The position numbers were made by a program, and so were the translations under genes. A model generated the notes under the pieces. That model saw only the letters and a list, made by a program, of their open reading frames with translations. It did no database searches and was not told the DNA's origin. Positions 18,883-27,472 of a stretch of 64,000 bases of DNA are shown here, piece by piece (the first letter of the stretch is position 1; each line of letters starts with the position of its first letter). Origin of the DNA: Pleomorphomonas carboxyditropha (GTDB lineage: Bacteria > Pseudomonadota > Alphaproteobacteria > Rhizobiales > Pleomorphomonadaceae); assembly GCF_002770725.1 (NCBI RefSeq), contig NZ_NQVN01000014.1, positions 1 to 64,000 of the forward strand. Direction: 5' to 3'.

Positions 18883-19566
18883 ATGAAGATCAAGATCTCC
18901 CCCTCCCTGATGTGCATGGACCTCCTGCGCTTCAAGGAACAGCTTACCTTCCTCGACAGCCATGCCGACTTCCTGCACATCGACATCATGGACGGCCACT
19001 ACGTGCCGAACCTCACGCTGTCCCCGTTCTTCATGGAGAGCGTCGCCAAGGTCTCGAAGCTGCCGATGGACTGCCACCTGATGACCACCGATCCGTGGAT
19101 GTGGGTGCCGATCATGGCCAAGGCGGGCGCCGGCTTCATCTCGCCGCAGGCCGAGACCATCAACGCCATCGCCTTCCGCATCATCGCCAGGATCCGCGAG
19201 CTCGGCTGCAAGCCCGGCATCGTCGTCAATCCGGCGACGCCGCTCGACAGCCTCAGGCACTATATCCACCTCATCGACAAGATCACCATCATGACGGTCG
19301 ATCCGGGCTACGCCGGCCAGCCGTTCATCGCGGAGATGCTGGACAAGATCACCGAGGCCAAGCGCCTGCGCGAGGAGCGCGGCCTGAACTTCCTGATCGA
19401 GGTCGACGGCTCCTGCAACAAGCGCACCTACGCGCGCCTTGCCGCCGCCGGCGCCGAAGTGTTCATCGTCGGCACCTCGGGCCTGTTCCACAATCACGAG
19501 GACATCGCCGAGGCCTGGAAGATCATGACCGCCGACATCGAGGCGGCGCTCGGAGCCGCGGCATGA
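18883..19566 (+). CDS. alsE: D-allulose-6-phosphate 3-epimerase
   Basis: A 227-residue TIM-barrel enzyme of the ribulose-phosphate 3-epimerase family, converting D-allulose 6-phosphate to D-fructose 6-phosphate. The family metal and catalytic residues are visible in ISPSLMCMDL, FLHIDIMDGHYVPNLTLSP (metal His and catalytic Asp), MDCHLM and MTVDPGYAGQPFI (second catalytic Asp), with the phosphate-binding end VDGSCNKRTY...FIVGTSGLF. The MCMDLL and VDGSCN segments point to AlsE rather than to Rpe. ATG at 18883 has AGGA 7 nt upstream; the longer frame from 18775 is proline-rich and crosses the hairpins. Its stop overlaps the alsK start (ATGA). Confidence 0.93.
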   Translation: MKIKISPSLMCMDLLRFKEQLTFLDSHADFLHIDIMDGHYVPNLTLSPFFMESVAKVSKLPMDCHLMTTDPWMWVPIMAKAGAGFISPQAETINAIAFRIIARIRELGCKPGIVVNPATPLDSLRHYIHLIDKITIMTVDPGYAGQPFIAEMLDKITEAKRLREERGLNFLIEVDGSCNKRTYARLAAAGAEVFIVGTSGLFHNHEDIAEAWKIMTADIEAALGAAA

Positions 19567-20456
19567 GCATTTTCGCCGGCATCGACCTCGGCGGCACCCA
19601 TACCCGCTTCGCCGTGATGGCGGACGGCGCCTTTGTGCTGTCCGAGAAATACGTGACCACCGACCTGATGGCGGCCGGACCGAAGCTCGCCGGCGTCATC
19701 GCCCGCTACCGGGAGGTCGCGGACCGGGCCGGCCGCAAGCCGCAGGCGGTGGGCATCGGCCTGCCGGCGACGCTCGACGCCGATCGCCGCGTCGTGCTGT
19801 CGGCGCCCAACGTCGACGGCCTCGACGGCCTCGACGTGGTGTCGCTTCTCGAAGGCGCCTTCGGGGTGCCGGTGGTGGCCGAACGGGACGTCAATTTCCA
19901 GTTCTTCCACGACATGAAGGCCAGCGGGAGGACGCCCAGGGTGGCGCTCGGCGTCTACATCGGCACCGGTGTCGGCAACGCCGTGTGGATCAACGGCTTC
20001 TATACCGGCGCCCACGGCTCGGCCGCCGAGCTCGGCCACATCCCGGTGCCCGGCGCCACCGGCGTCTGCGGCTGCGGCAAGGTCGGCTGCCTCGAAACGG
20101 TGTGCTGCGGCCGCTGGCTGAAGGGCTGGCAGGAGCGGAACGCGCCGGACACGCCGATCGCCGACATCTTCGCGCGCCATGGCGACCATCCGGACATTCG
20201 GAACTTCGTCGAGACGGCGGCGATGAGCGTCGCCACCGCCGTCAACATCATCGACCCGGAGCTGGTGTTCCTGGGCGGCGGCGTGCTCGAGATGCCCGCC
20301 TTCCCGTTCGAGACGCTGAAAACGCGGCTCCTCGCCCATGCCCGCGCGCCCTTCCCGCGCGACGTGCTCGAGGTGCGGCTCGCCTCCAACCTCGGCGACA
20401 GCGGCGCGCGCGGCGCCTGCCTCTATGTCGCCGGCAAATTCGGAACCGTCCAATGA
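19563..20456 (+). CDS. alsK: D-allose kinase (ROK family)
   Basis: A 297-residue ROK sugar kinase converting D-allose to D-allose 6-phosphate. The ATP phosphate loop is GIDLGGTHTRFAVM at the N-terminus. The catalytic Asp follows in PVVAERDVNFQFFHDM, then GVYIGTGVGNAVWING, the ROK glutamate/histidine AELGHIPVPG and the zinc-binding CGCGKVGCLET motif. No DNA-binding domain is present, which separates it from the ROK regulators at 21–23.5 kb. It overlaps alsE upstream and rpiB downstream by 4 bp each, consistent with one translationally coupled catabolic block. Confidence 0.92.
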   Translation: MSIFAGIDLGGTHTRFAVMADGAFVLSEKYVTTDLMAAGPKLAGVIARYREVADRAGRKPQAVGIGLPATLDADRRVVLSAPNVDGLDGLDVVSLLEGAFGVPVVAERDVNFQFFHDMKASGRTPRVALGVYIGTGVGNAVWINGFYTGAHGSAAELGHIPVPGATGVCGCGKVGCLETVCCGRWLKGWQERNAPDTPIADIFARHGDHPDIRNFVETAAMSVATAVNIIDPELVFLGGGVLEMPAFPFETLKTRLLAHARAPFPRDVLEVRLASNLGDSGARGACLYVAGKFGTVQ

Positions 20457-20917
20457 CCGGCAAGCATAGAATCGTCATCTCCTCCGACCATGTCGGCGTC
20501 GACCTGAGGAAGACCGTCGCCGCCCATCTCACGGCGCTCGGCCACACGGTCGAGGACGTCGGCCCGGTCACCGCGGAGCGGACCGACTATCCGAAATGGG
20601 GCGAGAAGGCCGCCCGCATCGTCCAGGCCGGCGGCGCCGACTTCGGCGTCGTCATCTGCGGCACCGGCTTCGGCATCTCGCTCGCCGCCAACAAGCTGAA
20701 GGGCATCCGCTGCGTCGTCTGCTCGGAACCCTACACCGCCCGCCTGTCGCGCCAGCACAACAACGCCAACATGCTGGCCTTCGGCGCCCGGGTGGTCGGC
20801 CAGGATCTGGCCTTGATGATCGTCGACGAATTCTTCGCCGCCGAATTCGAGGGCGGCCGCCATGCCCCTCGCGTCGACATGATCGGCGAGATCGAGACGC
20901 GCGAAGGCGCCGGCTGA
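20453..20917 (+). CDS. rpiB: allose-/ribose-5-phosphate isomerase B
   Basis: A 154-residue RpiB/LacAB-type isomerase. VISSDHVGVDLRK carries the Asp-His pair of the active site, VICGTGFGISLAANK the catalytic cysteine and anion hole, and RLSRQHNNANMLAFGARVVG the His/Asn/Arg phosphate-binding segment. RpiB of E. coli isomerises both ribose 5-phosphate and allose 6-phosphate. As the last gene of the als operon it supplies the step from allose 6-phosphate to allulose 6-phosphate, closing the route allose – allose-6-P – allulose-6-P – fructose-6-P. It overlaps alsK by 4 bp and is followed by a terminator. Confidence 0.93.
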   Translation: MTGKHRIVISSDHVGVDLRKTVAAHLTALGHTVEDVGPVTAERTDYPKWGEKAARIVQAGGADFGVVICGTGFGISLAANKLKGIRCVVCSEPYTARLSRQHNNANMLAFGARVVGQDLALMIVDEFFAAEFEGGRHAPRVDMIGEIETREGAG

Positions 20918-20951
20918 CCGGCTTTTTCCGTCCGATATCCAAAGCAGACAT

Positions 20952-20984
20952 GCCGCGCGCCCGTCAGGACGCGCGGCTGTTTTT
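20952..20984 (+). terminator. intrinsic terminator of the als operon
   Basis: GCCGCGCG (20952–20959) pairs with CGCGCGGC (20970–20977), followed by TGTTTTT. It lies 34 bp beyond the rpiB stop. Confidence 0.75.
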
Positions 20985-21174
20985 CATCAACTTTGACGGA
21001 CACGACAGCCTCCAGCCGGAGCAAGAAAAAGAGGCCGGACCGCAAGCGCCGGAGGACACTTCGCCATGGAAGGCCGGCGGAACTTTGCTTTCGGGCGGCA
21101 TCGTTGTATCGCTAGGATATTCCCCCGGAAAGCCGCATTTCGGACGGGCGGAAGCGGATGCCGAGGTCAGGACG

Positions 21175-22314
21175 ATGACGGGAACTGTTCGGTCGACGAC
21201 GACGCGCCTCGGGCGAACGCCGCCATCGATCAAGGACGGTCCGGGCATCAACCACGGCGATATCGCCGATCACAATTCCCGCATCGTACTCGAACTCCTG
21301 CGGGTGTTCGGAGCGCTCACGCGCCGCGATCTCTCCCAGCGCCTCGGGCTGACCGAGCCGGCGATCACCGGCATACTCAGGCGGCTCGAGGGGCGCGGCC
21401 TCGTCACGTCGCGGCGGCAGGCCGGCGCGAGCCGCTATCCCGTCACCGAATTCATGATGCGGCCGCAGGGTTGCGTGGCGCTCGGCCTGAGGCTCGCCCG
21501 GCGGGCGGCGACGGCCGTGCTGGTCGACGCCGCCGGCGACGTCATCGCCGAGCGACGCGACGTGCCGCCGGAGGGGTTGATCGCCGCCGGCAAGGAACTC
21601 CTCGCCCTGAAGCCGGCCGAGGCGGAGGTGCTGGGCGTCGGCGCCGCCCTGTCGCCCGACGACGGTATCAGCATCGATGAGGTGCGGGCCACCTTCGCGC
21701 CGCTTACCGTGCTGGCCAACGCCGACAGCGCCACGGCGGCCACCGCCGAGCGGCTGATCGGCGCCGGCGACCGCGACGGCGGCTTCGTCAGCATCCTGGT
21801 CACCCGTTCCGGCGTCCGGGCCGGATTGTCGATCGGCGGCCGGCCTTTCCACGGCATGCACGGATTTGCCGGCGGCATCGGCGCCATGCGCACCGGCCAG
21901 GATCGCGCGCCGCTGGCCGAGGGCCTGTCGCCGGACCGGCTCGACGCGGCGATCGCCGCCGGCGGCGACCGCGAGGCGGCCATCGCCGCGTGGGCGCGCG
22001 AGGCGGCCGATCACCTGCTCGACGCGGTGGTGGCGATTTCCGGCGTGGTGGTGCCCGGCCTCATCGTCATCGGCGGCGACCTGCCGGACGCGGCGATCGA
22101 CGCGGTGGTGGCCGAGATCGAGGCGGCGCCGATGGCGATCGGCGGCCGGCCGACAACCACCTCGTGGATGCCGCCGCTCTGCCGCTCGCCATTGCCGGCG
22201 GCCGGCGTCGCCCTCGGCGCGGCGCTGTTGCCGATCGTCGAATTCCTGCTGCCGGATCCCAGGCGGCTCAGGGAAACGCCGGCTCAGGCCGAGGGAGGGG
22301 CGGCGCGGGCGTGA
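21175..22314 (+). CDS. ROK-family transcriptional regulator
   Basis: A 379-residue ROK protein with an N-terminal winged helix (NSRIVLELLRVFGALTRRDLSQRLGLTEPAITGILRRLEGRGLV) and a sugar-binding ROK core (VALGLRLARRAATAVLVDAAGDV, FHGMHGFAGGIGAM, VVPGLIVIGGDLPDAAI). The kinase zinc motif CxCGxxGC is absent, as in many XylR/NagC-type repressors, so it is a regulator and not an enzyme. ATG at 21175 is preferred; the frame extends much further upstream, through the als terminator and out of phase with rpiB, without family features. Its 3' end overlaps the convergent ROK gene by 31 bp. Its target is not evident; either the als operon or the mannoside operon is near. Confidence 0.82.
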   Translation: MTGTVRSTTTRLGRTPPSIKDGPGINHGDIADHNSRIVLELLRVFGALTRRDLSQRLGLTEPAITGILRRLEGRGLVTSRRQAGASRYPVTEFMMRPQGCVALGLRLARRAATAVLVDAAGDVIAERRDVPPEGLIAAGKELLALKPAEAEVLGVGAALSPDDGISIDEVRATFAPLTVLANADSATAATAERLIGAGDRDGGFVSILVTRSGVRAGLSIGGRPFHGMHGFAGGIGAMRTGQDRAPLAEGLSPDRLDAAIAAGGDREAAIAAWAREAADHLLDAVVAISGVVVPGLIVIGGDLPDAAIDAVVAEIEAAPMAIGGRPTTTSWMPPLCRSPLPAAGVALGAALLPIVEFLLPDPRRLRETPAQAEGGAARA

Positions 22315-23504
22315 TCGACCCTCAGGGGCACGCGCTTGAGCTGCCCGGCGTCGGCCGACGGCAGGCCCAGCCGGTGGGCAAGCGGCATGGCCGCCGCCCC
22401 GAGGGCAGCCGCATCCTCCGAACAGACGGCGCGATGCAGCGTCACCGGCGGCAGGCCGGCACGCAGGCTCTCCTTCTGCGTTTCCACGATCAGTTGGTCG
22501 ATCAGGCGCACCGGCATGCGGCCGCCGATCAGCACCGCCTCGGGATCGGCGATCAGGGCGATGTGCGACACCGCCTCGGCCAGCCAGCCGGCGGCGCGAG
22601 CGAGCCATTCCGACACCAGCGCCCGACCGCGGCCGTCCAGGGCGGCGAGCTCGGCCGGGGTTTGAACCACGATGCCATGAGCGCGGAGATGGTCGTAGAG
22701 CAGGAACATCGAGAACAGCTCGCCGATCTGACGGATATGCCCGACGCCGTTGGCGTCGATTTCCCGCACCGGCAGGCAGCCGATCTCGCCGTTGATGCCG
22801 CCCGCCCCCTTGTGGCGAACGCCGTCGATCACCAGGGCGCCGCCGACGCAGGCGTTGGCGAGAATGTAGAAGAAGCTGCCGATCTCGGTGCCGAGGCCGT
22901 AGTCAATCTCGCCGAGCGCGGCGGCGTTGGCGTCGTTGTCGATGAACACCGGATGCGGCGTCACCGCCTCGACGGCGCCGCGCAGATCGAAGTCGGTCCA
23001 GGCGGCATAAGCGTCGGGCCGGCCGATGACGTCGATCTCGCCCAGCCAATCGGGCACGGCGAGCCCGACGCCGGCAAGGCGCCCTTCGTCCACCAGCTTG
23101 CGGCGGCGGAAGGTCGACAGCGCGTCGGAGAACAGCGCGATGAACTCGTCCGGCAGGAAGAAGCTCTTCTCGTGATGGACGCGGCCGCGCACCGTGCCGG
23201 TGGCGTCGACCACCACCACGGTCAGGTGGTCGCGGTCGATGTTGGCGCCGACCGAGAACATGCCTTCGGGGTCGATCTCCAGCTCGATGGCCGGCTGTCC
23301 CCTGAGACCGTGCCGGCGGCGCGCCTCGATGACCAGCCCGTCGTCGACCAGACGATCGACGATGCGGGCGATGGCCTGCTTGGTGAGACCGCAACGCTCG
23401 GCCAGCTCGGTGCGCGAAAGCGGCGCGCCGCGATGGATGGCCGCCAGCACCAGTTGGCGGTTCCTGGCGGCCGCCTGTTCGGCGTTCGACCCGAGAAAGT
23501 TCAC
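22284..23504 (-). CDS. ROK-family (NagC-like) regulator of the alpha-mannoside operon
   Basis: A 406-residue ROK repressor: winged helix at residues about 10–65 (NRQLVLAAIHRGAPLSRTELAERCGLTKQAIARIVDRLVDDGLV), then the ROK core with FSVGANIDRDHLTVVVVDATG and PVFIDNDANAAALGEIDYG. The zinc motif seen in kinases is missing. It is the last gene of the minus-strand operon binding protein – permease – permease – GH38 – ROK, so it probably responds to mannose or a mannoside and represses the operon. GTG at 23504 is chosen: GGAGG lies 8 nt upstream and the HTH begins soon after. A longer frame from 23576 would run through a hairpin and overlap GH38. The 3' end overlaps the facing ROK gene by 31 bp. 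Confidence 0.85.
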   Translation of the reverse strand: MNFLGSNAEQAAARNRQLVLAAIHRGAPLSRTELAERCGLTKQAIARIVDRLVDDGLVIEARRRHGLRGQPAIELEIDPEGMFSVGANIDRDHLTVVVVDATGTVRGRVHHEKSFFLPDEFIALFSDALSTFRRRKLVDEGRLAGVGLAVPDWLGEIDVIGRPDAYAAWTDFDLRGAVEAVTPHPVFIDNDANAAALGEIDYGLGTEIGSFFYILANACVGGALVIDGVRHKGAGGINGEIGCLPVREIDANGVGHIRQIGELFSMFLLYDHLRAHGIVVQTPAELAALDGRGRALVSEWLARAAGWLAEAVSHIALIADPEAVLIGGRMPVRLIDQLIVETQKESLRAGLPPVTLHRAVCSEDAAALGAAAMPLAHRLGLPSADAGQLKRVPLRVDHARAAPPSA

Positions 23505-23519
23505 CGGCGCTTCCTCCCC

Positions 23520-23541
23520 GCCCGCCGGAAAGCCGGCGGGC
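23520..23541 (-). other. hairpin between GH38 and ROK genes
   Basis: A perfect 9-bp stem (GCCCGCCGG / CCGGCGGGC) with a 4-nt loop stands immediately before the GGGGAGG ribosome site of the ROK gene on the minus strand, after the mannosidase stop. It could lower regulator expression relative to the enzyme. Confidence 0.55.
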
Positions 23542-23563
23542 AGCAGGAGATTAGCCCGGCGCC

Positions 23564-26500
23564 TCACGCCTTGCAAAGCCGCCAGCTCTTCACCTCGAAC
23601 GGCCTCAGGCCGCGCGCCGGCACATCCATCGGCTCCTCGAGAATGGTAACCGGCTCGCCGACGGCCCAGCCGCCGTCGAGCGACAGTCCGAAGTCGCCGC
23701 GCCGGCCGGCCGGCTCCCAGACGCGCAGGATCAGGCCGTCGCCCTCCTCCGCCGGCTTGAGACCGGACAGCGCCGCCGGGATGCCCTCGGCCTTGACCGG
23801 CTGGAAGACGCCGGCCGCAACGCCGGCCACCGGCCGGGCGAGCAGCGGCTGGTTGAGATCGTCGGCTTCCTCGCGGACGCCGCCGTCGTGCCAGGGGCCG
23901 GCGTGCGGCATCAGCGCGTAGGTGAAGGTCTGCTCGCCCTCGTCGGCCAGCGGATCGGGATAGACAGGCGAGCGCAGCAGGCTGAGGCCGAGCACGTTGT
24001 CGCGGACGCTATGGCCGTATTTGGCGTCGTTGAGGAGCGCGACGCCGAAGTCCGGCTCGGAGAGGTCGAGGAAGCGATGGGCCGCCGCCTCGAACATCGC
24101 CGCGTCCCAGGAGGTGTTGGCGTGGGTCGGCCGGGTGACCACGCCATAGGCGCATTCGGCCGTGGCATTGCGGCTCTTGGCATTGACGGCGGTGAGCGTC
24201 CTCAGGAAGACGCGGCGGTCGTGCCAGTCGAGCATGGTGCGGATGTCGAGGCGGCGGGCGCCGGCTGCAAGGCTCAGCACCTGGGTAATGGTCGAAGACC
24301 GGAACTTGCGGACGAGCCTGACGGCGACGCGATGCGGCCCTTCCTCGACCACCTCCAGACTCTGGAGATCGGTGATCTCCTCGCCGCGCTCGGCATAGTC
24401 GCCCTCGATGTCCCAGGCGTCCCAGTTGCGCGGCTTGTCGACCGGGTAGGCCATCAGGCGGTTGCCGTAGCCGTCGAGCGCCTCGCGGCCGGTCGGCTTG
24501 TGCAGGATCGAGGCGATGGAGCCGTCGGCGGCGAGCGTCACGCGCAAGACGTCATTCTCGAGATGCGTGTGGCCGACCGACACGGCGCCGGCCGGCTTCA
24601 GGCTGCCGGCGTCGATCACGGCAACGGCGAGCGGCGGCAGGGTTTCCGCCGAAGCGACGACCGAACCGTCCTCAAGCGCCAGGCGGACCGGCCGGGGGTC
24701 GAGCGACGGATTGACGACGAGGAGACGCTCGCCGGGCGCCTTGGGCAGCGCTTCGGCGATGGCGTCGAGGGCCGCCGCCTGCGCCTTGAGGCCCGCATCG
24801 ATCACGCCGCCAAGCTCTTCGGCAGCATCCTCGTAGACCTCGTGGATCGAAGAGCCCGGCAGGATGTCGTGGAACTCGTTCTTCAGCACGGCGCGCCAGG
24901 CGGGCTCCAGGCTTTCGGGCTTGGCCGCGCCGAGAAGATGGGCGAGCGAGGCGGCCGTCTCGGCGGTGATCAGCGCGCGCTCGGCCTTGCGGTGCAGGCG
25001 CTTGACGACGCTCTGGCTGGTCAGCGTGCCGCGATGCAGTTCGAGATAGATCTCGCCCTGCCAGACCGACAGCTTCTTGTCCTTCGCCGTCTGGTGGGCG
25101 CGGTCGAAGAACTCCTTGACGCGCGTCCAGCGGGCCTTGGGCAGCGTCGGGAAGACGCGCAACTGCTTTTCGCGCGCCACCATCTCCGGCGTCGGGCCGC
25201 CGCCGCCGTCGCCGTAGCCGACGCAGAGCAGCGTTTCCGGGTGCAGCGCCTTTTCGCGGAAATTGCGCCAGGTCGGCACGTGGCAATCGGGGCGGACGAA
25301 GCCGTTGTAGCCCTGCATGGGATTGTCGAAGGTATGGGCGAGCACGCGGCTGCCGTCGAGGCCTTCCCACCAGAACAGGTCGGACGGGATGTGGTTGGTC
25401 TCCGACCAGTTGACCTTGATGGTGAAGAAGCTGCGGATGCCGGCCTGCGTCAGGAGCTGCGGCAGGGCGCCGGTGAAGCCGAAGCAGTCCGGCTGCCAGC
25501 AGATGTCGTGGCGGATGCCGAAGGTGTTCCGAAAGAAGCGCTGGCCGTAGAGATACTGGCGCGTCAGGCTCTCGCCGGTGGGCATGTTGGTGTCCGGCTC
25601 GACCCAACTGCCGCCGAGCGTCTCCCACTCGCCGGAGCGGACGCACGCGGCGATCTTCTGAAACAGCGCCGGATCGTCCTCGGCGACCTGGGCGTAATAG
25701 TGGGCCGTCGACTGGTTGAAGCGGAAGTCCTTCGACGTCTCCATCAGCGACACGGCGGTCGAGAAGGTGCGGCGGGTCTTGCGGCGCGTCTCGCCATAAG
25801 GCCACAGCCAGGCGAGGTCGATGTGGGCGTGGCCGGTCAGGCCGATCTCGCCTTCCGGGGGAAAACGCTGCTGCAACGCTGCGAGCCGGGCCAGCAGCGC
25901 GTCGTAGGCGGCGGCGACGGCCGCCTGTTCGGCTTGATTGAGGGCGGCCGGCGCCTCGATCAGTTCGGGCAGTTGCCAGATCTTCTGCTGACCCTCGCTG
26001 CCGGCGGTGCGGGCGATGTAGTCGGCGGTCGACGACGGCCAGTCGAGGCCGCGCAGCGTATCCTCGGCGGCGGCGATCAGGTGCGGCGCCACGTCGTGGC
26101 CTTCGAGCACGCTCACCGCCTCGATGACCTGGGTGACGAGCAGCCACAGCGCCTCGACGGACGGCTCGGACAGCCGGAGCTCGGCGCGATTGACGTGCGG
26201 CCGCCGTACCGGCTCGCCGAACGGCAGACGGGCGACGGTTTCGGTGGTCACCTTGAAGCTGCGCCCGGTGAGAGGGAAGCTCTGATGGTAGGGGTCGAGG
26301 CCGTAGGACACCGCCTCACCGCCATCGCAAGTGATGGCGATCAGGCTTTCGCCGCCAAGATCGAGGCTGAGGCATGTCTCGGCGAGCGGCCAGTCGGCGG
26401 GAACGAGACCCTCCAGCGCGAAACGAACCAACCCGTCTTTGCGTGGCCAGGGCGCACCGATCCCGATGGGTTCGCCCTCGAAGGCGATGGCGGAAAGCGG

Positions 26501-26584
26501 CGCCGTCTCGCGCACCTTCCAGGCTTCCAGTTCGGCGACGCGGACTTTCAGGCGATCAAGACGTTGGGCAAGGGTCAGGGACAT
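23564..26584 (-). CDS. alpha-mannosidase, glycoside hydrolase family 38
   Basis: A 1006-residue GH38 enzyme that hydrolyses terminal alpha-mannosides with retention and Zn2+. The zinc/catalytic segment GHAHIDLAWLWPYGE opens the catalytic domain at about residue 260. QPDCFGFTGALPQLL carries the nucleophile Asp and the metal ligands. The middle (three-helix) domain and long beta-rich C-terminal domain are present, so length is normal for the bacterial cytoplasmic type. There is no signal peptide, which fits hydrolysis after import. ATG at 26584 (MSLTLAQRLDRL) is preferred to an ATG three codons earlier, as this N-terminus is typical of the family. It follows two permease genes on the same strand with a 45-bp gap and precedes a ROK regulator. 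Confidence 0.94.
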   Translation of the reverse strand: MSLTLAQRLDRLKVRVAELEAWKVRETAPLSAIAFEGEPIGIGAPWPRKDGLVRFALEGLVPADWPLAETCLSLDLGGESLIAITCDGGEAVSYGLDPYHQSFPLTGRSFKVTTETVARLPFGEPVRRPHVNRAELRLSEPSVEALWLLVTQVIEAVSVLEGHDVAPHLIAAAEDTLRGLDWPSSTADYIARTAGSEGQQKIWQLPELIEAPAALNQAEQAAVAAAYDALLARLAALQQRFPPEGEIGLTGHAHIDLAWLWPYGETRRKTRRTFSTAVSLMETSKDFRFNQSTAHYYAQVAEDDPALFQKIAACVRSGEWETLGGSWVEPDTNMPTGESLTRQYLYGQRFFRNTFGIRHDICWQPDCFGFTGALPQLLTQAGIRSFFTIKVNWSETNHIPSDLFWWEGLDGSRVLAHTFDNPMQGYNGFVRPDCHVPTWRNFREKALHPETLLCVGYGDGGGGPTPEMVAREKQLRVFPTLPKARWTRVKEFFDRAHQTAKDKKLSVWQGEIYLELHRGTLTSQSVVKRLHRKAERALITAETAASLAHLLGAAKPESLEPAWRAVLKNEFHDILPGSSIHEVYEDAAEELGGVIDAGLKAQAAALDAIAEALPKAPGERLLVVNPSLDPRPVRLALEDGSVVASAETLPPLAVAVIDAGSLKPAGAVSVGHTHLENDVLRVTLAADGSIASILHKPTGREALDGYGNRLMAYPVDKPRNWDAWDIEGDYAERGEEITDLQSLEVVEEGPHRVAVRLVRKFRSSTITQVLSLAAGARRLDIRTMLDWHDRRVFLRTLTAVNAKSRNATAECAYGVVTRPTHANTSWDAAMFEAAAHRFLDLSEPDFGVALLNDAKYGHSVRDNVLGLSLLRSPVYPDPLADEGEQTFTYALMPHAGPWHDGGVREEADDLNQPLLARPVAGVAAGVFQPVKAEGIPAALSGLKPAEEGDGLILRVWEPAGRRGDFGLSLDGGWAVGEPVTILEEPMDVPARGLRPFEVKSWRLCKA

Positions 26585-26629
26585 GGCAAACATCCAATTC
26601 GAACCAAAAGGGAGAGAAGCTTTCGAGCG

Positions 26630-27472
26630 TCATCCTTTGACGGCGCCGGCCGTCATGGCGCTCAGGATGAGCCGCTGCAGGGCGAGAAAGGCGATGATGG
26701 CCGGTACCACCGAAATCAGACAGGCAGCGGCCAGCACCTGAATGGTGCTGGCATTCTGCGTGCCGGCGTATTGAAAGATGCCGACACCGATCGGGACCAG
26801 CGAGTCCTTGGTGATCAACAGGAAGGGCACCAGGAACTGCGACCAGCCGGCGATCACCGTGATGATGAAGGCCGAGGCGACACCGGGCGTCGATAGCGGC
26901 AGGATGATGCGGATGAACACCGAGAGACGGTTGCAGCCGTCGATCAGTGCCGCCTCATCGAGGCTTTTGGGAATGCCGTCCATGTAGCCCTTGAGCAGCC
27001 AGGTGACCATGGGCACGCCGAGGGCGATGTAGACCATGATGGTGCCGAAGTGACTGTCGATCAGCCCCAGCCGGGCCATGTAGCGGTAGAGCGGCACCAT
27101 GATGACCAGCGGCGAGATCATCTGGAAAGCCAGGATGCCGAGCATCCAGGCGCCCTTGCTCTTGAACTCGAAGCGGGAGAAGGCGTAGGCGGCCGGCGCG
27201 GCGATGATCAGGCAGCCGACGGCGGAAAGACAGGACAGCTTCAGTGCGTTGAGAAGGTAGACCGGGAACTGGCTGGAGGTCAGCACCATCGTGAAATTGT
27301 CGAGCGTCGGGAACTTGGGGATCAGTCTGGAAACGCCGAGGAACACCTCCTTGCGGGTACGGAGGGCCATGGACAGCAGCCAGATCAGCGGCCAGGAGAA
27401 GAAGACGAACATCACCGCCATGAAGGCATAGCTCAGGATGTCGCCGAGACGGTCGCGGGTGCTGAGTTTCAT
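26630..27472 (-). CDS. CUT1 sugar ABC transporter permease (MalG type)
   Basis: A 280-residue inner-membrane permease with six hydrophobic segments, the first at residues about 12–35 (YAFMAVMFVFFSWPLIWLLSMAL). The EAA coupling motif is seen as IPKSLDEAALIDGCNRLSVFIRIILPLSTPG. It pairs with the MalF-type permease upstream to form the pore. ATG at 27472 overlaps the stop of the upstream permease by 4 bp. The longer frame that starts further upstream in this phase is antiparallel to nothing useful and lies inside the other permease gene. GH38 downstream suggests alpha-mannosides or manno-oligosaccharides as cargo. Confidence 0.92.
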   Translation of the reverse strand: MKLSTRDRLGDILSYAFMAVMFVFFSWPLIWLLSMALRTRKEVFLGVSRLIPKFPTLDNFTMVLTSSQFPVYLLNALKLSCLSAVGCLIIAAPAAYAFSRFEFKSKGAWMLGILAFQMISPLVIMVPLYRYMARLGLIDSHFGTIMVYIALGVPMVTWLLKGYMDGIPKSLDEAALIDGCNRLSVFIRIILPLSTPGVASAFIITVIAGWSQFLVPFLLITKDSLVPIGVGIFQYAGTQNASTIQVLAAACLISVVPAIIAFLALQRLILSAMTAGAVKG

